From an uncultured Rhodospirillales bacterium (GTDB lineage Bacteria; Pseudomonadota; Alphaproteobacteria; Reyranellales; Reyranellaceae): 54,804 bases of DNA. This document shows, piece by piece, positions 9,008 through 17,678 of this stretch. Location: positions 1-54,804 of the forward strand of contig CADECW010000037.1 of NCBI GenBank assembly GCA_902825855.1, in the 5' to 3' direction. Positions within the stretch are counted from its first letter, which is position 1. Every line of letters begins with the position of its first letter. The position numbers and the translations under genes are program-made. The notes under the pieces are model-generated. The model searched no databases and was not told where the DNA came from. It was given only the letters and a program-made list of their open reading frames with translations.

Positions 9008-9604
9008 CTACTTGCCACTGGCAAACGGATTGTCGTCGCCGTCCCAGTAGCGCTTGAGCAGCGGCACCTGGAGAAAGGCGAAGACCAGGGTCAGCGGGAA
9101 GCTCAGGAACATCTTGCTGGCGATCCAGGTCTCGGTCGAGAAGCCGCGCCACATCACCTCGTTGATGGCCGCCAGCACGAAGAAGAACAGCGTCCAGCGC
9201 ACGGTGAGCTTGCGCCAGCCCTCGTCGGTCAGGCGAAAGGCCGCGCCGAAGATCGGCTTCAGCAATGGCCGGTTCATCAGCAGCAGCCCGCCTCCCAGGA
9301 TCACGCCGAACAGGCAGTTCACGATGGTGGGCTTGAGCTTGATGAAGGTGTCGTCCTGCAGCCAGATCGTGAGCCCGCCGAAGACCAGCACGAACAGACC
9401 GCCGACCAGCGGCATCACCGGCCAGCGCTTCTCCAGCCAGCGATAGCAGGGCAGCGCGATCGCGGTCGCAACGATGAACACGCCAGTGCCGATGAAAATG
9501 CCCCAGCGGCCGTTGGCCAGGAAGAACAGCAGCAGCGGCCCCAGCTCCAGCGCCGTGGCATAGAGCCGGCGCGCGCCGGGCTCCTGTCGTGCGCCTTCGC
9601 TCAT
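9008..9604 (-). CDS. yciB: septation protein A (YciB/IspZ family)
   Basis: The 198-residue inner-membrane protein has five or six hydrophobic segments and family signatures GPLLLFFLANGRWGIFIGTG, KPTIVNCLFG and NEVMWRGFSTETW. YciB/IspZ homologues affect cell-envelope and septum integrity. Its ATG (9604) overlaps the ftsY stop by four bases (ATGA), indicating translational coupling. ftsY-yciB adjacency is common in Alphaproteobacteria. It converges with the IclR gene, which ends 33 bases away. Confidence 0.9.
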   Translation of the reverse strand: MSEGARQEPGARRLYATALELGPLLLFFLANGRWGIFIGTGVFIVATAIALPCYRWLEKRWPVMPLVGGLFVLVFGGLTIWLQDDTFIKLKPTIVNCLFGVILGGGLLLMNRPLLKPIFGAAFRLTDEGWRKLTVRWTLFFFVLAAINEVMWRGFSTETWIASKMFLSFPLTLVFAFLQVPLLKRYWDGDDNPFASGK

Positions 9605-10854
9605 GCGAGGCCCATCAATCCGCGAGCGAAGGCGCGCGCCTCGAACGGCCGAAGATCGTCGATGCCCTCGCCGACACCGATCGCCACCACCGGCAACTTG
9701 AACTTCTCGGCCAGCGCCACCAGCACGCCGCCCTTGGCGCTGCCGTCGAGCTTGGTCAGCACCAGGGCGTCGACCGGCGACATGGTCTTGAAGGTCTCGA
9801 CCTGGGCATGGGCGTTCTGGCCGGTCGTGGCGTCGAGCACCAGCAGGCAGGAATGCGGCGCCGCCGGATCGAGCTTGCGGATCACGCGCACGATCTTGGC
9901 GAGCTCGTCCATCAGGTTGGCCTTGTTGTGCAGGCGGCCCGCCGTGTCGATCAGCAGCACGTCGCAGCCTTCGGCCTTGGCGCGCTCCAGCGCCTCGTAG
10001 GCGAGCCCCGCCGCATCGGCACCGGTGTCCTTGGCGACCACCGGCACGCCGGCGCGATCGCCCCACACCTTGAGCTGCTCGACGGCGGCGGCGCGGAACG
10101 TGTCGCCGGCCGCCAGCATGACCTTCCGCCCCTCACCCTTGTAGAGGTTGGCAAGCTTGGCGATGGTCGTGGTCTTGCCGCTGCCGTTCACGCCGATCAC
10201 CAGCACGACATGCGGCTTCCTCGCCGGATCGATGACGAGCGGCGTCGCCACTTCCTGAAGGATCTCGGCGATGTCGTCGGCGAAAGCCGCGCGCACCTCC
10301 TCGTCGGTCACTTCCTTGCCGAAGCGCTCCTTGCCGAGCTTCGCGACGAGGCGCGCGGCGACGCTGACGCCGAGATCGGCCTGGATCAGCACGTCTTCCA
10401 GATCGTCGAGCGTCTGCTGGTCGAGCTTCTTCTTGGTGAAGAGACCGGTGATGCTCTCGGTGACGCGCTTGGTCGACTTGGCGAGGCCGGCGCGCAGGCG
10501 CGACAGCCAGCCCTTCTGTTCGACTTCCTGTTCGGCTTCGGGCTGGGCTTCTTGCGCTGCGGGCTCAGGCGAGTCGCTTGCCGGTTCGAGCGCGGCCGAT
10601 TCGGGCACGGGCACCTCGCCCGCCGAATCGCCTCGCGAGCGCCACCGCGACAGCCAGCCTTTCTTTTCGGCTTCCTGTTCGGCTTCGACTTCGGGCTTGA
10701 TTTCTTCCGTTTCCGGCTCGGGCAAGTCGCTCGCCGGTTCGGACACGAACGATTCGGGTACGGGCGCCTCGCCCGCCGAATCACCTCGCGAGCGCCACCG
10801 CGACAGCCACCCCTTCTTCGCGGTTTCCTTCTCGGACTTGGGTGTCTCGCTCAC
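9601..10854 (-). CDS. ftsY: signal recognition particle receptor FtsY
   Basis: FtsY is the membrane GTPase that receives SRP-ribosome complexes. The 417-residue protein has the NG domain with G1 GVNGSGKTTT (221-230), DTAGR and TKLDGSAKGG. The N-terminal acidic A domain is unusual: KGWLSRWRSRGDSAGE occurs at residues 14-29 and almost identically at 65-80, and a third related copy KGWLSRLRAGLAKS (114-127) sits where the amphipathic membrane-targeting helix normally lies. The repeat period is 51 then 49 residues, separated by Glu/Pro-rich spacers. The gene follows dapF by 9 bases, and its partner ffh begins about 3.3 kb away. Confidence 0.96.
   Translation of the reverse strand: MSETPKSEKETAKKGWLSRWRSRGDSAGEAPVPESFVSEPASDLPEPETEEIKPEVEAEQEAEKKGWLSRWRSRGDSAGEVPVPESAALEPASDSPEPAAQEAQPEAEQEVEQKGWLSRLRAGLAKSTKRVTESITGLFTKKKLDQQTLDDLEDVLIQADLGVSVAARLVAKLGKERFGKEVTDEEVRAAFADDIAEILQEVATPLVIDPARKPHVVLVIGVNGSGKTTTIAKLANLYKGEGRKVMLAAGDTFRAAAVEQLKVWGDRAGVPVVAKDTGADAAGLAYEALERAKAEGCDVLLIDTAGRLHNKANLMDELAKIVRVIRKLDPAAPHSCLLVLDATTGQNAHAQVETFKTMSPVDALVLTKLDGSAKGGVLVALAEKFKLPVVAIGVGEGIDDLRPFEARAFARGLMGLA
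10516..10815 (-). repeat. in-frame tandem repeat inside ftsY
   Basis: Two units of about 150 bases encode residues 14-64 and 65-113 of FtsY. The best conserved DNA is at 10621-10657 and 10774-10810, an offset of exactly 153 bases, with only scattered differences. A third partial unit follows at about 10477-10515. The pattern indicates recent duplication of the membrane-targeting helix plus acidic spacer. Confidence 0.8.
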
Positions 10855-10863
10855 CGGATCACC

Positions 10864-11712
10864 TCACGAAAGCAGCGAGCGGTCGAGCTCGCCCTTGAAC
10901 GCCACGGCGATGCCGCCTGTCATCAACACATGATCGTCACGCAGCCACTCGATGCCGAGCGTGCCTCCTTCGAGCACCACGTCCGCCTTGCGCGGGACGA
11001 GGCCGCGGCGGCTCGCCGCCACGACGGCGGCACAGGCGCCGGAGCCGCACGCCAGGGTGATGCCGGCACCGCGCTCCCACACGCGCAGGCGTAGCCGACC
11101 GTCACCCAGGAGCTCGGCGACACCGATGTTGGCGCGCTCAGGGAAGAAGTGATCATGCTCGAGCTTCGGACCGAGCTCGGCGAGCGGGATCGCCGCGGCA
11201 TCGTCGACGAAGAACGTCGCGTGCGGGTTGCCCATGCTGGTGCCGACAGGATCCTGCAGCGGGCCGATGCCGATCGGCAAGTGATTGGTATCGCAAGCCT
11301 CGCGCACCGGGATCTCGCGCCAGTCGAGCCGGGCCGGCCCCATGTCGACCGAGATCACCGGCAGACCATTGCTGCCCGTCCCGGCCTTCTGAGAATCGAG
11401 CAGGCCTGCGATGGTCTGCACCGTGACGTGGTCGGTCCTGCGCTCGTCCATCACCACCGAGGCGACGCAGCGCGTGGCGTTGCCGCAGGCGCCGGCCTCG
11501 CCGCCGTCGGGATTGTAGATGCGCATGAAGACGTCCGCTTCGCGCTCGGTCGGCGGCTCGAGCACGATCAGCTGGTCGCAGCCCACGCCGAGCCGGCGGT
11601 CGGCGATGACGCGGCGGCGTTCCGGCGTCAGGTCGAGCGCGGCGGCCCGGGCGTCGAGCACGACGAAATCGTTGCCCAGCCCGTGCATTTTCAGGAACGG
11701 CGTGGTGGCCAT
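10864..11712 (-). CDS. dapF: diaminopimelate epimerase
   Basis: DapF converts LL- to meso-diaminopimelate for peptidoglycan and lysine synthesis. The 282-residue protein begins with the family signature FLKMHGLGNDFVVLD and has the two catalytic cysteines: Cys76 in GACGNATRC and Cys222 in LACGSGACAAV. It lies 6 bases after the glycosyltransferase-like gene and 9 bases before ftsY, so the run is probably co-transcribed. In many alphaproteobacteria mtaB separates dapF and ftsY; here it is absent. Confidence 0.96.
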   Translation of the reverse strand: MATTPFLKMHGLGNDFVVLDARAAALDLTPERRRVIADRRLGVGCDQLIVLEPPTEREADVFMRIYNPDGGEAGACGNATRCVASVVMDERRTDHVTVQTIAGLLDSQKAGTGSNGLPVISVDMGPARLDWREIPVREACDTNHLPIGIGPLQDPVGTSMGNPHATFFVDDAAAIPLAELGPKLEHDHFFPERANIGVAELLGDGRLRLRVWERGAGITLACGSGACAAVVAASRRGLVPRKADVVLEGGTLGIEWLRDDHVLMTGGIAVAFKGELDRSLLS

Positions 11713-11718
11713 GCGGCG

Positions 11719-12621
11719 CTATATGGCCGTTCGGCCCGGCCAGCGCAACGAGCGCGGCCGCACCTGCCCGTCATGCGGCCCGCCCAGTTCCCGCACGTCC
11801 AGGGTCACCAGCCGCTTGGTGTAGATGGTCAAGTGCAAGATGCCCAAGGGATCGTGGGGCATGGCTGGCTCGACGAACAGCGCCCGTTCGGCATCCCAAG
11901 CCGGCGTCGCATGGTGGATCGGCCAATTGCAACGGCTGGGCAGCGGCTCGCAAGCGAAGCCGCGGTCGTAGACCAGCACGTTGAGCGCGATCTGGTCGGT
12001 CATGTTGGACGAGCGCTGCAGGGCCTCGCCCATAAGATCGGCCCAGCCACTCCAGTGTGGCGCATCGTTCTCGAGGGCGAAGACTCCGGCATTGATCAAT
12101 GGATACCGGATCAGCCGCTCTGCCGTCTCCTTGCCGAAGCAGGCCTGGTAAGCCGCACCGTTGATCGAGGAGAACTCACCCCAGGCGTGGCGATAGTGAC
12201 GCATCGAGCGATGGATCTCCGGCGCCACGGCGAGCGCGCCGGTACGCGCCGCTCGCTGGAACAGCGCGAGCGCGTCGCCCTGCTGCACCCAGCAGTCGCC
12301 GTCGATCCAGAGATAGAGGTCGAAGCCCGGGAAGTATCTCGGCAGGAACGGCCGGGCCGTCAGCGCCTTGTAGCCGTCGTTGAGCTTGTCGCGGCCGGGG
12401 AACTTGAAGTCCCACTGCGGCACGACCAGGGTCGCGTCATACCCTCGGCACCACGCACGCTGTTCCTCCGTCAGGCCGCAATCGAGGATGCCGAGCGCCA
12501 GCGCGCGCCCTTCCGCCGTCGCCCGAAGCGAGCCGAGGCAGTCCTTCATGAGGTCGAAATAGCCGGCATCGCCGCCGGTGATCGCGATGGTTCGTTCCGA
12601 CACGTGGTCAGGATGGCCCAT
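11719..12621 (-). CDS. glycosyltransferase-like protein (nucleotide-diphospho-sugar transferase fold)
   Basis: With ATG 12621 the product has 300 residues; ATG 12645 is an in-frame alternative and neither has a strong ribosome binding site. The region YLWIDGDCW (D107-G-D109) looks like the metal-binding DxD motif of GT-A transferases. The late segment LINAGVFALEND and the TDQIALN motif recall GT8-like or capsule-type enzymes that choose among donor sugars. No membrane segment is seen. It is divergent from the isomerase gene at 12677 and heads the dapF-ftsY-yciB run. Confidence 0.65.
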   Translation of the reverse strand: MGHPDHVSERTIAITGGDAGYFDLMKDCLGSLRATAEGRALALGILDCGLTEEQRAWCRGYDATLVVPQWDFKFPGRDKLNDGYKALTARPFLPRYFPGFDLYLWIDGDCWVQQGDALALFQRAARTGALAVAPEIHRSMRHYRHAWGEFSSINGAAYQACFGKETAERLIRYPLINAGVFALENDAPHWSGWADLMGEALQRSSNMTDQIALNVLVYDRGFACEPLPSRCNWPIHHATPAWDAERALFVEPAMPHDPLGILHLTIYTKRLVTLDVRELGGPHDGQVRPRSLRWPGRTAI

Positions 12622-12676
12622 CGGCCCTTTGCTGTCGCCTGCCATTCGGCCACAGTCGCGCCGCGGAGGACCACCA

Positions 12677-13279
12677 ATGGCCAAGCACGTCGACTATTAC
12701 GTTTCATTGAATTCGCCGTGGACCTATCTCGGGTCCAAGCGCTTCGAGGCGATTGCCCGCAAGCACGGCGCCGACGTCACGATCTGGCCGGTCGATTTCG
12801 GCTCGGTGTTCTCGGTCTCCGGCGGCCTGCCGCTGCCCAAGCGCGCGCCGCAACGCCAGGCCTATCGTATGATGGAGCTGAAGCGCTGGCGGGATCATCT
12901 CGGCGTGAAGACCACGCTCGAACCGAAGTTCTTCCCGGCCAACGAAGTGCCGGCAGCCAAGTGTGTCATCGCCTTGCGCGAGCAGGGCCGCATGGCCGAC
13001 GCCATCAAGCTCGCGCACGCCGTGCTCGCGGCGTTGTGGGCCGAGGAGAAGGACACCGGCGATCCGGCGACCTTGCGTGCGATCGTCGCCGCCTGCGGGC
13101 TCGACGCCGATGCGCTGATGATGACGAGCCAGGCACAGGAGATCGCCGGCAAGCGCGAGGCCTACACGAAGCACGCCATCGACCAGGGTGTGTTCGGCGC
13201 ACCGTCGTTCGTGATCGACGGCGAGATCTTCTGGGGTCAGGACCGGCTGGACTTCGTCGACCGCAAGCTCGCCGGCTGA
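12677..13279 (+). CDS. 2-hydroxychromene-2-carboxylate isomerase-like (DsbA/GST-kappa family)
   Basis: This 200-residue thioredoxin-fold protein has Ser13 in SLNSPWTYLG in place of a CxxC, and the C-terminal motif GVFGAPSFVIDGEIFWGQDRL that defines HCCA isomerases and kappa-class glutathione transferases. HCCA isomerases work in naphthalene-type ring catabolism, but many paralogues are generic glutathione-dependent enzymes. ATG 12677 follows GGAGGACCACC. Its stop directly abuts the stop of the convergent CPBP gene. Confidence 0.88.
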   Translation: MAKHVDYYVSLNSPWTYLGSKRFEAIARKHGADVTIWPVDFGSVFSVSGGLPLPKRAPQRQAYRMMELKRWRDHLGVKTTLEPKFFPANEVPAAKCVIALREQGRMADAIKLAHAVLAALWAEEKDTGDPATLRAIVAACGLDADALMMTSQAQEIAGKREAYTKHAIDQGVFGAPSFVIDGEIFWGQDRLDFVDRKLAG

Positions 13280-13933
13280 CTACCTGTCGATCAGTGTCGC
13301 TGCGACGACGGCAAGGCCGTTGTTGACCATGTGCGCCACCAGCGACGGCCAGAGCGAATCGGTGCGCCGCCGCAGCCAGCCGAACCACAGGCCGAGCGGC
13401 AGCACCAGTAGCGCATGGGTCGGCTCGACATGGGCGGCGGCGAACAGGATCGAGCTCGCCAGCCAGGCCACCGTCGTTCCCCAGCGACCCGCCACCCAGC
13501 CGTAGAGCAGGCCGCGAAACACCGCCTCCTCGACGAGCGGCGCCAGCAGCGCCATGACGGCCAGGCTCGCCACGAGCAGACTGGGCGTCCGGGCGACGTC
13601 CAAGGCCTGCTTCACGCCCTCCGGCTCGCCGAGCTGGCTCGCCGCGACCGACACGAGCAGTGCGCCCACCGTGCCGAGCACGACCGTCCAGAAGCGCGCA
13701 GGTCGGAAACCGAGCGCCGGCAGCGCCTGCCATCCCATCGGGCTGACCGCGATGACGAGCGCGATCAGGCCCGATATGAAGAAAAGGGCGAGCATGGCCA
13801 GCATGCTGCGCTCGCCGAGCAGCCACACCGCCGGCATCAGCAGCAGCGGGAGGGCGACCAGGAAGGCCAGGATCGACCACCCCCTGATCGGCCGAGGATC
13901 GTTCTGAATCAAAGGGTTAGCGTCTGCCGTCAA
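13280..13933 (-). CDS. CPBP family intramembrane metalloprotease
   Basis: The 217-residue multi-pass protein carries the CPBP/Abi catalytic set: Glu135-Glu136-x3-Arg140 (EEAVFR), His168 in FAAAHVE, and His201-x3-Asn205 (HMVNN). Such proteases resemble Rce1 and are of mostly unknown substrate in bacteria. The start is TTG at 13933, supported by AAGGAG nine bases upstream; no ATG fits. Its 5' end is divergent from ffh, and the ffh -35 box lies 6 bases beyond this TTG. Confidence 0.85.
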   Translation of the reverse strand: MTADANPLIQNDPRPIRGWSILAFLVALPLLLMPAVWLLGERSMLAMLALFFISGLIALVIAVSPMGWQALPALGFRPARFWTVVLGTVGALLVSVAASQLGEPEGVKQALDVARTPSLLVASLAVMALLAPLVEEAVFRGLLYGWVAGRWGTTVAWLASSILFAAAHVEPTHALLVLPLGLWFGWLRRRTDSLWPSLVAHMVNNGLAVVAATLIDR

Positions 13934-13938
13934 GCCTT

Positions 13939-13967
13939 TTGACTCCTTGTCTGGCAGGCCTTATACC
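13939..13967 (+). promoter_or_regulatory. sigma70 promoter for the ffh operon
   Basis: TTGACT (13939-13944) and TATACC (13962-13967) are separated by exactly 17 bases. The predicted start near 13974 leaves a 5' leader of about 145 bases before the ffh ATG at 14120. The -35 box lies next to the Shine-Dalgarno of the divergent CPBP gene. Confidence 0.6.
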
Positions 13968-13998
13968 CCGACGTCCAATCGGTCGTGCCGATTTAATG

Positions 13999-14016
13999 GT
14001 TCCCCCTTCGGGGAGC
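13999..14016 (+). other. stem-loop in the ffh 5' leader
   Basis: GTTCCCC-CTTC-GGGGAGC can form a 7-pair stem (one G-U) with a four-base loop. No T-tract follows, so it is not a conventional terminator. It might stabilise or regulate the long leader; no known riboswitch was recognised. Confidence 0.3.
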
Positions 14017-14119
14017 TCCGCTGATCCGCGAAGGCTCGCGCATCGGCGCGATACGTGTTTGGGCGAACGTCAGGTGTCTTGGCCAGCATCGAGGCCAACA
14101 TCGAGGATAGACAGGCAGC

Positions 14120-15520
14120 ATGTTCGAAGGTCTGAGCAAACGTCTGGGTGACGTATTCGACAAGCTTCGCGGGCGCGGCGCGCTCTCCGAAGCCGATGTC
14201 GATGCGGCCCTGCGCGAGGTCCGGACGGCCCTGCTCGAAGCCGACGTGGCGCTGCCCGTCGTCCGCCAGTTCATCGACGGGGTCCGGCCCAAGGCGATCG
14301 GCGCCGACGTCATCCGCTCGGTCACGCCCGGCCAGATGGTGATCAAGATCGTCAACGATCACCTCGTCGAGATGCTGGGCGGCACCGTCGCCGACCTCGA
14401 CCTCAACGCCATCCCGCCGGTCGTGATCCTGATGGTCGGCCTGCAGGGCTCGGGCAAGACCACCTCGTCGGCCAAGATCGCCTATCGCCTCAGCCAGGGC
14501 CCGCAGGGCATGGCCGCCGAGTTCGGCGGCACCTTCGCCACCAAGCGCAGGGTCATGATGGCCTCGCTCGACACCCGCCGCCCGGCGGCGCAGCAGCAGC
14601 TGAAGATCCTGGGCGAACAGACCGGCGTGCCGACCCTGCCGATCGTGCCGCTCGAGATGCCGCTCGCCATCACGAGGCGCGCGCTCGAGGCGGCGCGGCG
14701 CGAAGGCTACGACGTCCTGATCCTCGACACCGCGGGCCGTCTGTCGATCGACGAAGAGCTGATGAAGGAGGTCGCCGACATCAGCGCGCTCTCCAAGCCG
14801 CAGGAGACGCTGCTCGTCGCCGACGCCATGACCGGTCAGGACGCGGTCAACGTCGCCAAGGCCTTCAACGATCGGCTGGCCGTGACCGGCATCGTGCTGA
14901 CCCGGGTGGACGGCGATGCGCGCGGCGGCGCGGCGCTCTCCATGCGCGCCGTCACCGGCCGACCGGTCAAGCTGATCGGCGTCGGCGAGAAGTTCGACGC
15001 GCTGGAACCTTTCCATCCCGACCGCATCGCCAGCCGCATTCTCGGCATGGGCGACATCGTCTCGCTGGTCGAGCGCGCCGCCGAGACGATCGAGAAAGAG
15101 GACGCCGAAAAGCTTGCGGCCAAGGTCCGCAAGGGTCAGTTCGACATGGACGACCTGCTGAGCCAGCTCCGCCAGCTGCGCAAGATGGGTGGCCTGTCGG
15201 GCCTGATGGGCATGCTTCCCGGCGCCATGCAGGCCAAGGCCGCGATGTCCAAGGCCAAGATCGACGAGGGCCAGCTCAAGCGCCAGGAGGCTGTGATCCT
15301 CGCGATGACGCCCAAGGAACGGCGCAACCCCGACATCATCCATGCCTCGCGCAAGAAGCGCATCGCCAAGGGCTCGGGCGTGCAGGTGCAGGACGTCAAC
15401 AAGCTGCTCAAGCAGCACGCCGACATGCTCAAGATGATGAAACGCGTCAACAAACTCGGAGAGAAGGGATTCATGCGCAGCCTCGGAGGCATGACGCCGC
15501 CGCCCGGCTTCCCGCGCTGA
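14120..15520 (+). CDS. ffh: signal recognition particle protein Ffh
   Basis: Ffh is the SRP GTPase that binds signal sequences and 4.5S RNA. The 466-residue protein has the N domain, G1 GLQGSGKTTSS (107-117), DTAGR, TRVDGDARGG (G4 with TRVD), and a C-terminal methionine-rich M domain containing MGMLPGAMQ and RRNPDIIHASRKKRIAKGSG. It starts the conserved ffh-rpsP-rimM-trmD-rplS unit. Its receptor FtsY is encoded on the opposite strand about 3.3 kb away. Confidence 0.97.
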   Translation: MFEGLSKRLGDVFDKLRGRGALSEADVDAALREVRTALLEADVALPVVRQFIDGVRPKAIGADVIRSVTPGQMVIKIVNDHLVEMLGGTVADLDLNAIPPVVILMVGLQGSGKTTSSAKIAYRLSQGPQGMAAEFGGTFATKRRVMMASLDTRRPAAQQQLKILGEQTGVPTLPIVPLEMPLAITRRALEAARREGYDVLILDTAGRLSIDEELMKEVADISALSKPQETLLVADAMTGQDAVNVAKAFNDRLAVTGIVLTRVDGDARGGAALSMRAVTGRPVKLIGVGEKFDALEPFHPDRIASRILGMGDIVSLVERAAETIEKEDAEKLAAKVRKGQFDMDDLLSQLRQLRKMGGLSGLMGMLPGAMQAKAAMSKAKIDEGQLKRQEAVILAMTPKERRNPDIIHASRKKRIAKGSGVQVQDVNKLLKQHADMLKMMKRVNKLGEKGFMRSLGGMTPPPGFPR

Positions 15521-15538
15521 AATTTCGAAGGAGAAAGA

Positions 15539-15916
15539 ATGCTTGCTATTCGTATGACCCGTCACGGCGCCAAGAAGCGGCCGTTCTTCCACATCGTCGT
15601 GGCCGATTCGCGCAGCCCGCGCGATGGCCGCTTCATCGAGAAGCTCGGCACCTACAACCCGCTGCTGCCGCGCGAGCACGCCCAGCGCATCACGCTCGAC
15701 AAGGAGCGCATCGCGCACTGGTTGATGGTCGGCGCCCAGCCGTCGGACCGCGTCGCCAAGTTCCTGGCGCAGGCCGAGATGATGCAGCCGCGCGAGCGCC
15801 GCGAGCAGACCAAGAAGCCGCAGCCGCGCGCCAAGGCGCAGGAGCGTCTGAAGGCGGCCGCGGCCGCCGCCGCGGCACCGGCCGAGAGTGGCGAGAAGGA
15901 GGCTGCCGCGAGCTGA
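15539..15916 (+). CDS. rpsP: 30S ribosomal protein S16
   Basis: The 125-residue protein begins [20 protein letters not shown] with the conserved continuation [19 protein letters not shown]. Its C-terminal tail of about 40 residues is Lys/Arg- and Ala-rich with a run of alanines, an extension usual in alphaproteobacteria. ATG 15539 has AAGGAGAAAG just upstream. The TGA overlaps the rimM ATG by one base. Confidence 0.97.
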   Translation: MLAIRMTRHGAKKRPFFHIVVADSRSPRDGRFIEKLGTYNPLLPREHAQRITLDKERIAHWLMVGAQPSDRVAKFLAQAEMMQPRERREQTKKPQPRAKAQERLKAAAAAAAAPAESGEKEAAAS

Positions 15917-16449
15917 TGAGCAGTGACCGCGTCCTGCTGGGCGTCGTGGCCGCGCCGCACGGAGTGCGCGGTCTGGTGCGCATCAGAAGCTTCACCGACG
16001 ATCCGATGGCCATCGCCTCCTATGGCGAGCTTTCGGACGAGGCAGGGAAGACGCGGTACCGGGTCGAGGCATTGAGCACCGTCAAAGGTGCGGTGCTGGC
16101 CCGGGTCGAGGGCGTAGCCGATCGCAATGCCGCCGAGGCGATTCGAGGCTTGCGGCTCTATGTGGAGCGCGCGCGATTGCCGGCGACGGGCGAGCGGGAG
16201 TGGTACGAGGCGGACCTGATCGGTCTGCCGGCCGTCGGGACCGACGGCCGGGATTGGGGGAAGGTTATGGCCTTCCACGATTTCGGCGCGGGCCGGACGA
16301 TGGAGGTCTCGGGAGGCACGGCGTCACGCCAGTCGGTGATGCTGCCTTTTACCGACGATGCGGTGCCCGAGGTCGACGTCGAAGGCGGCAAAGTCGTGGT
16401 CGATCCGCCGGCAGGGTTGCTGGCGGGAGGCAGTGAGAAGGAGGCGTAG
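15916..16449 (+). CDS. rimM: ribosome maturation factor RimM
   Basis: RimM binds S19 and assists 16S rRNA processing in the 30S head. The 177-residue protein has the N-terminal RimM domain ([20 protein letters not shown]) and a PRC-barrel half with [10 protein letters not shown] and [14 protein letters not shown]. Its start overlaps the rpsP stop as TGATG, indicating coupled translation. trmD follows. Confidence 0.95.
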   Translation: MSSDRVLLGVVAAPHGVRGLVRIRSFTDDPMAIASYGELSDEAGKTRYRVEALSTVKGAVLARVEGVADRNAAEAIRGLRLYVERARLPATGEREWYEADLIGLPAVGTDGRDWGKVMAFHDFGAGRTMEVSGGTASRQSVMLPFTDDAVPEVDVEGGKVVVDPPAGLLAGGSEKEA

Positions 16450-16456
16450 GACCAAC

Positions 16457-17173
16457 GTGTGGCGCGCTGTGGCGCTGACGCTCTTCCCGGGGATGTTTCC
16501 GGGCCCGCTCGGCGAGAGCCTGGCCGGCAAGGCGCTGAAGGAAGGCGTGTGGTCGCTGGAGGCGGTCGACATCAGGCGGTTCGCCAAGGACCGCCACGGA
16601 ACGGTCGACGACGCCCCCTTCGGGGGCGGCGCCGGCATGGTGATGAAGCCCGACGTGCTGTCGGCGGCGATCGAGGCGGTCGCTCGGCCGGGAGTGCCGA
16701 AGGTTCTGCTTTCTCCCCGAGGCGCGCCCTTCACCCAGGCGCGCGGACGGGAGCTGGCGCAAGGTCCGGGCGTGGTGCTGGTATGCGGGCGGTTCGAGGG
16801 CGTCGACGAGCGCGTCATCGAGGCCCAGGCGTTGGAGGAGATATCGGTCGGTGATTTCGTGCTTGCGGGCGGCGAGATCGCGGCCATGGCGATGATGGAT
16901 TGCTGCGTGCGGCTGCTGCCCGGCGTGATGGGCGAGCCGCTGTCGGGCAACGAGGAGAGTTTCGAGGACGGATTGCTGGAGTATCCGCACTACACGAGAC
17001 CCGCGAGCTGGGTCGGCCCCGACGGCACTGAACGCCGCGTGCCGGAGATCCTGGTCTCGGGCCACCATGGCAAGGTCGCGGAGTGGCGGAGGCGACAGCA
17101 GGAAGAGATTACGCGGCGACGGCGGCCCGATCTGTGGGTGCAGCGCACCGCGAGGACGAACGAAGAGAAGTGA
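16457..17173 (+). CDS. trmD: tRNA (guanine37-N1)-methyltransferase
   Basis: TrmD methylates G37 of tRNAs and prevents +1 frameshifting. The start is taken as GTG 16457, which gives 238 residues beginning [16 protein letters not shown], the normal N-terminus; upstream codons in frame overlap rimM. Trefoil-knot motifs are clear: [27 protein letters not shown], and [11 protein letters not shown] with the catalytic Asp region. It lies 7 bases after rimM and 16 before rplS. Confidence 0.95.
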   Translation: MWRAVALTLFPGMFPGPLGESLAGKALKEGVWSLEAVDIRRFAKDRHGTVDDAPFGGGAGMVMKPDVLSAAIEAVARPGVPKVLLSPRGAPFTQARGRELAQGPGVVLVCGRFEGVDERVIEAQALEEISVGDFVLAGGEIAAMAMMDCCVRLLPGVMGEPLSGNEESFEDGLLEYPHYTRPASWVGPDGTERRVPEILVSGHHGKVAEWRRRQQEEITRRRRPDLWVQRTARTNEEK

Positions 17174-17189
17174 CGAAAGGATGGATGCG

Positions 17190-17672
17190 ATGAACATTCT
17201 CGATACGCTGGCCCAGGCCCAGATGGACAAGGTGACGGCCGAGCGGCCGGTGCCGCGTTTCGAACCCGGCGATACGCTCCGCGTGCACGTCAAGGTTCAG
17301 GAAGGCAACCGCGAGCGCATTCAGGTCTACGAAGGCCTGTGCATCGGCCGCAAGAACGACGGCATCAATTCGTCGTTCACGGTGCGCAAGATCTCGTTCG
17401 GCGAGGGCGTCGAACGCGTGTTCCCGCTCTACAGCCCGGGCATCTGGGAGATCGAGGTCGTCCGCAAGGGCGTCGTGCGCCGCGCCAAGCTCTATTACCT
17501 GCGCGACCTGCGCGGCAAGGCGAGCCGCATTGCCGAGGACGTCGAGGCCCAGCGCGAGCTGGTCGCCGAGCAGGCCGACGAGAGCAAGCGTCCGCGGCGC
17601 GAGAAGCTCAAGAAGGAAAAGCCCAGGGACGACAAGAACGTGCGCGCCGCCAAGGGCGGCGGAAGGAAGTAG
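17190..17672 (+). CDS. rplS: 50S ribosomal protein L19
   Basis: L19 sits at the 30S-50S interface. The 160-residue protein has the signatures [31 protein letters not shown] and the terminal [17 protein letters not shown]-terminal extension of about 45 charged residues ends in a GGGRK tail. ATG 17190 is preferred over the in-frame ATG 17181 because AAGG ends at 17180, leaving nine bases. It precedes leuC by six bases. Confidence 0.96.
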   Translation: MNILDTLAQAQMDKVTAERPVPRFEPGDTLRVHVKVQEGNRERIQVYEGLCIGRKNDGINSSFTVRKISFGEGVERVFPLYSPGIWEIEVVRKGVVRRAKLYYLRDLRGKASRIAEDVEAQRELVAEQADESKRPRREKLKKEKPRDDKNVRAAKGGGRK

Positions 17673-17678
17673 GCGACC

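Noticed and set aside
11149..13326. Long plus-strand frame opposite dapF and the glycosyltransferase-like gene
   Set aside because: No domain and it runs through two well-supported genes on the other strand.
13968..14119. Possible 4.5S SRP RNA or riboswitch in the ffh leader
   Set aside because: The conserved SRP RNA tetraloop/asymmetric-loop sequence is absent; only a simple hairpin is seen.
13961..15718. Long minus-strand frame opposite ffh and rpsP
   Set aside because: Composition typical of an antisense shadow; ffh and rpsP are unambiguous.
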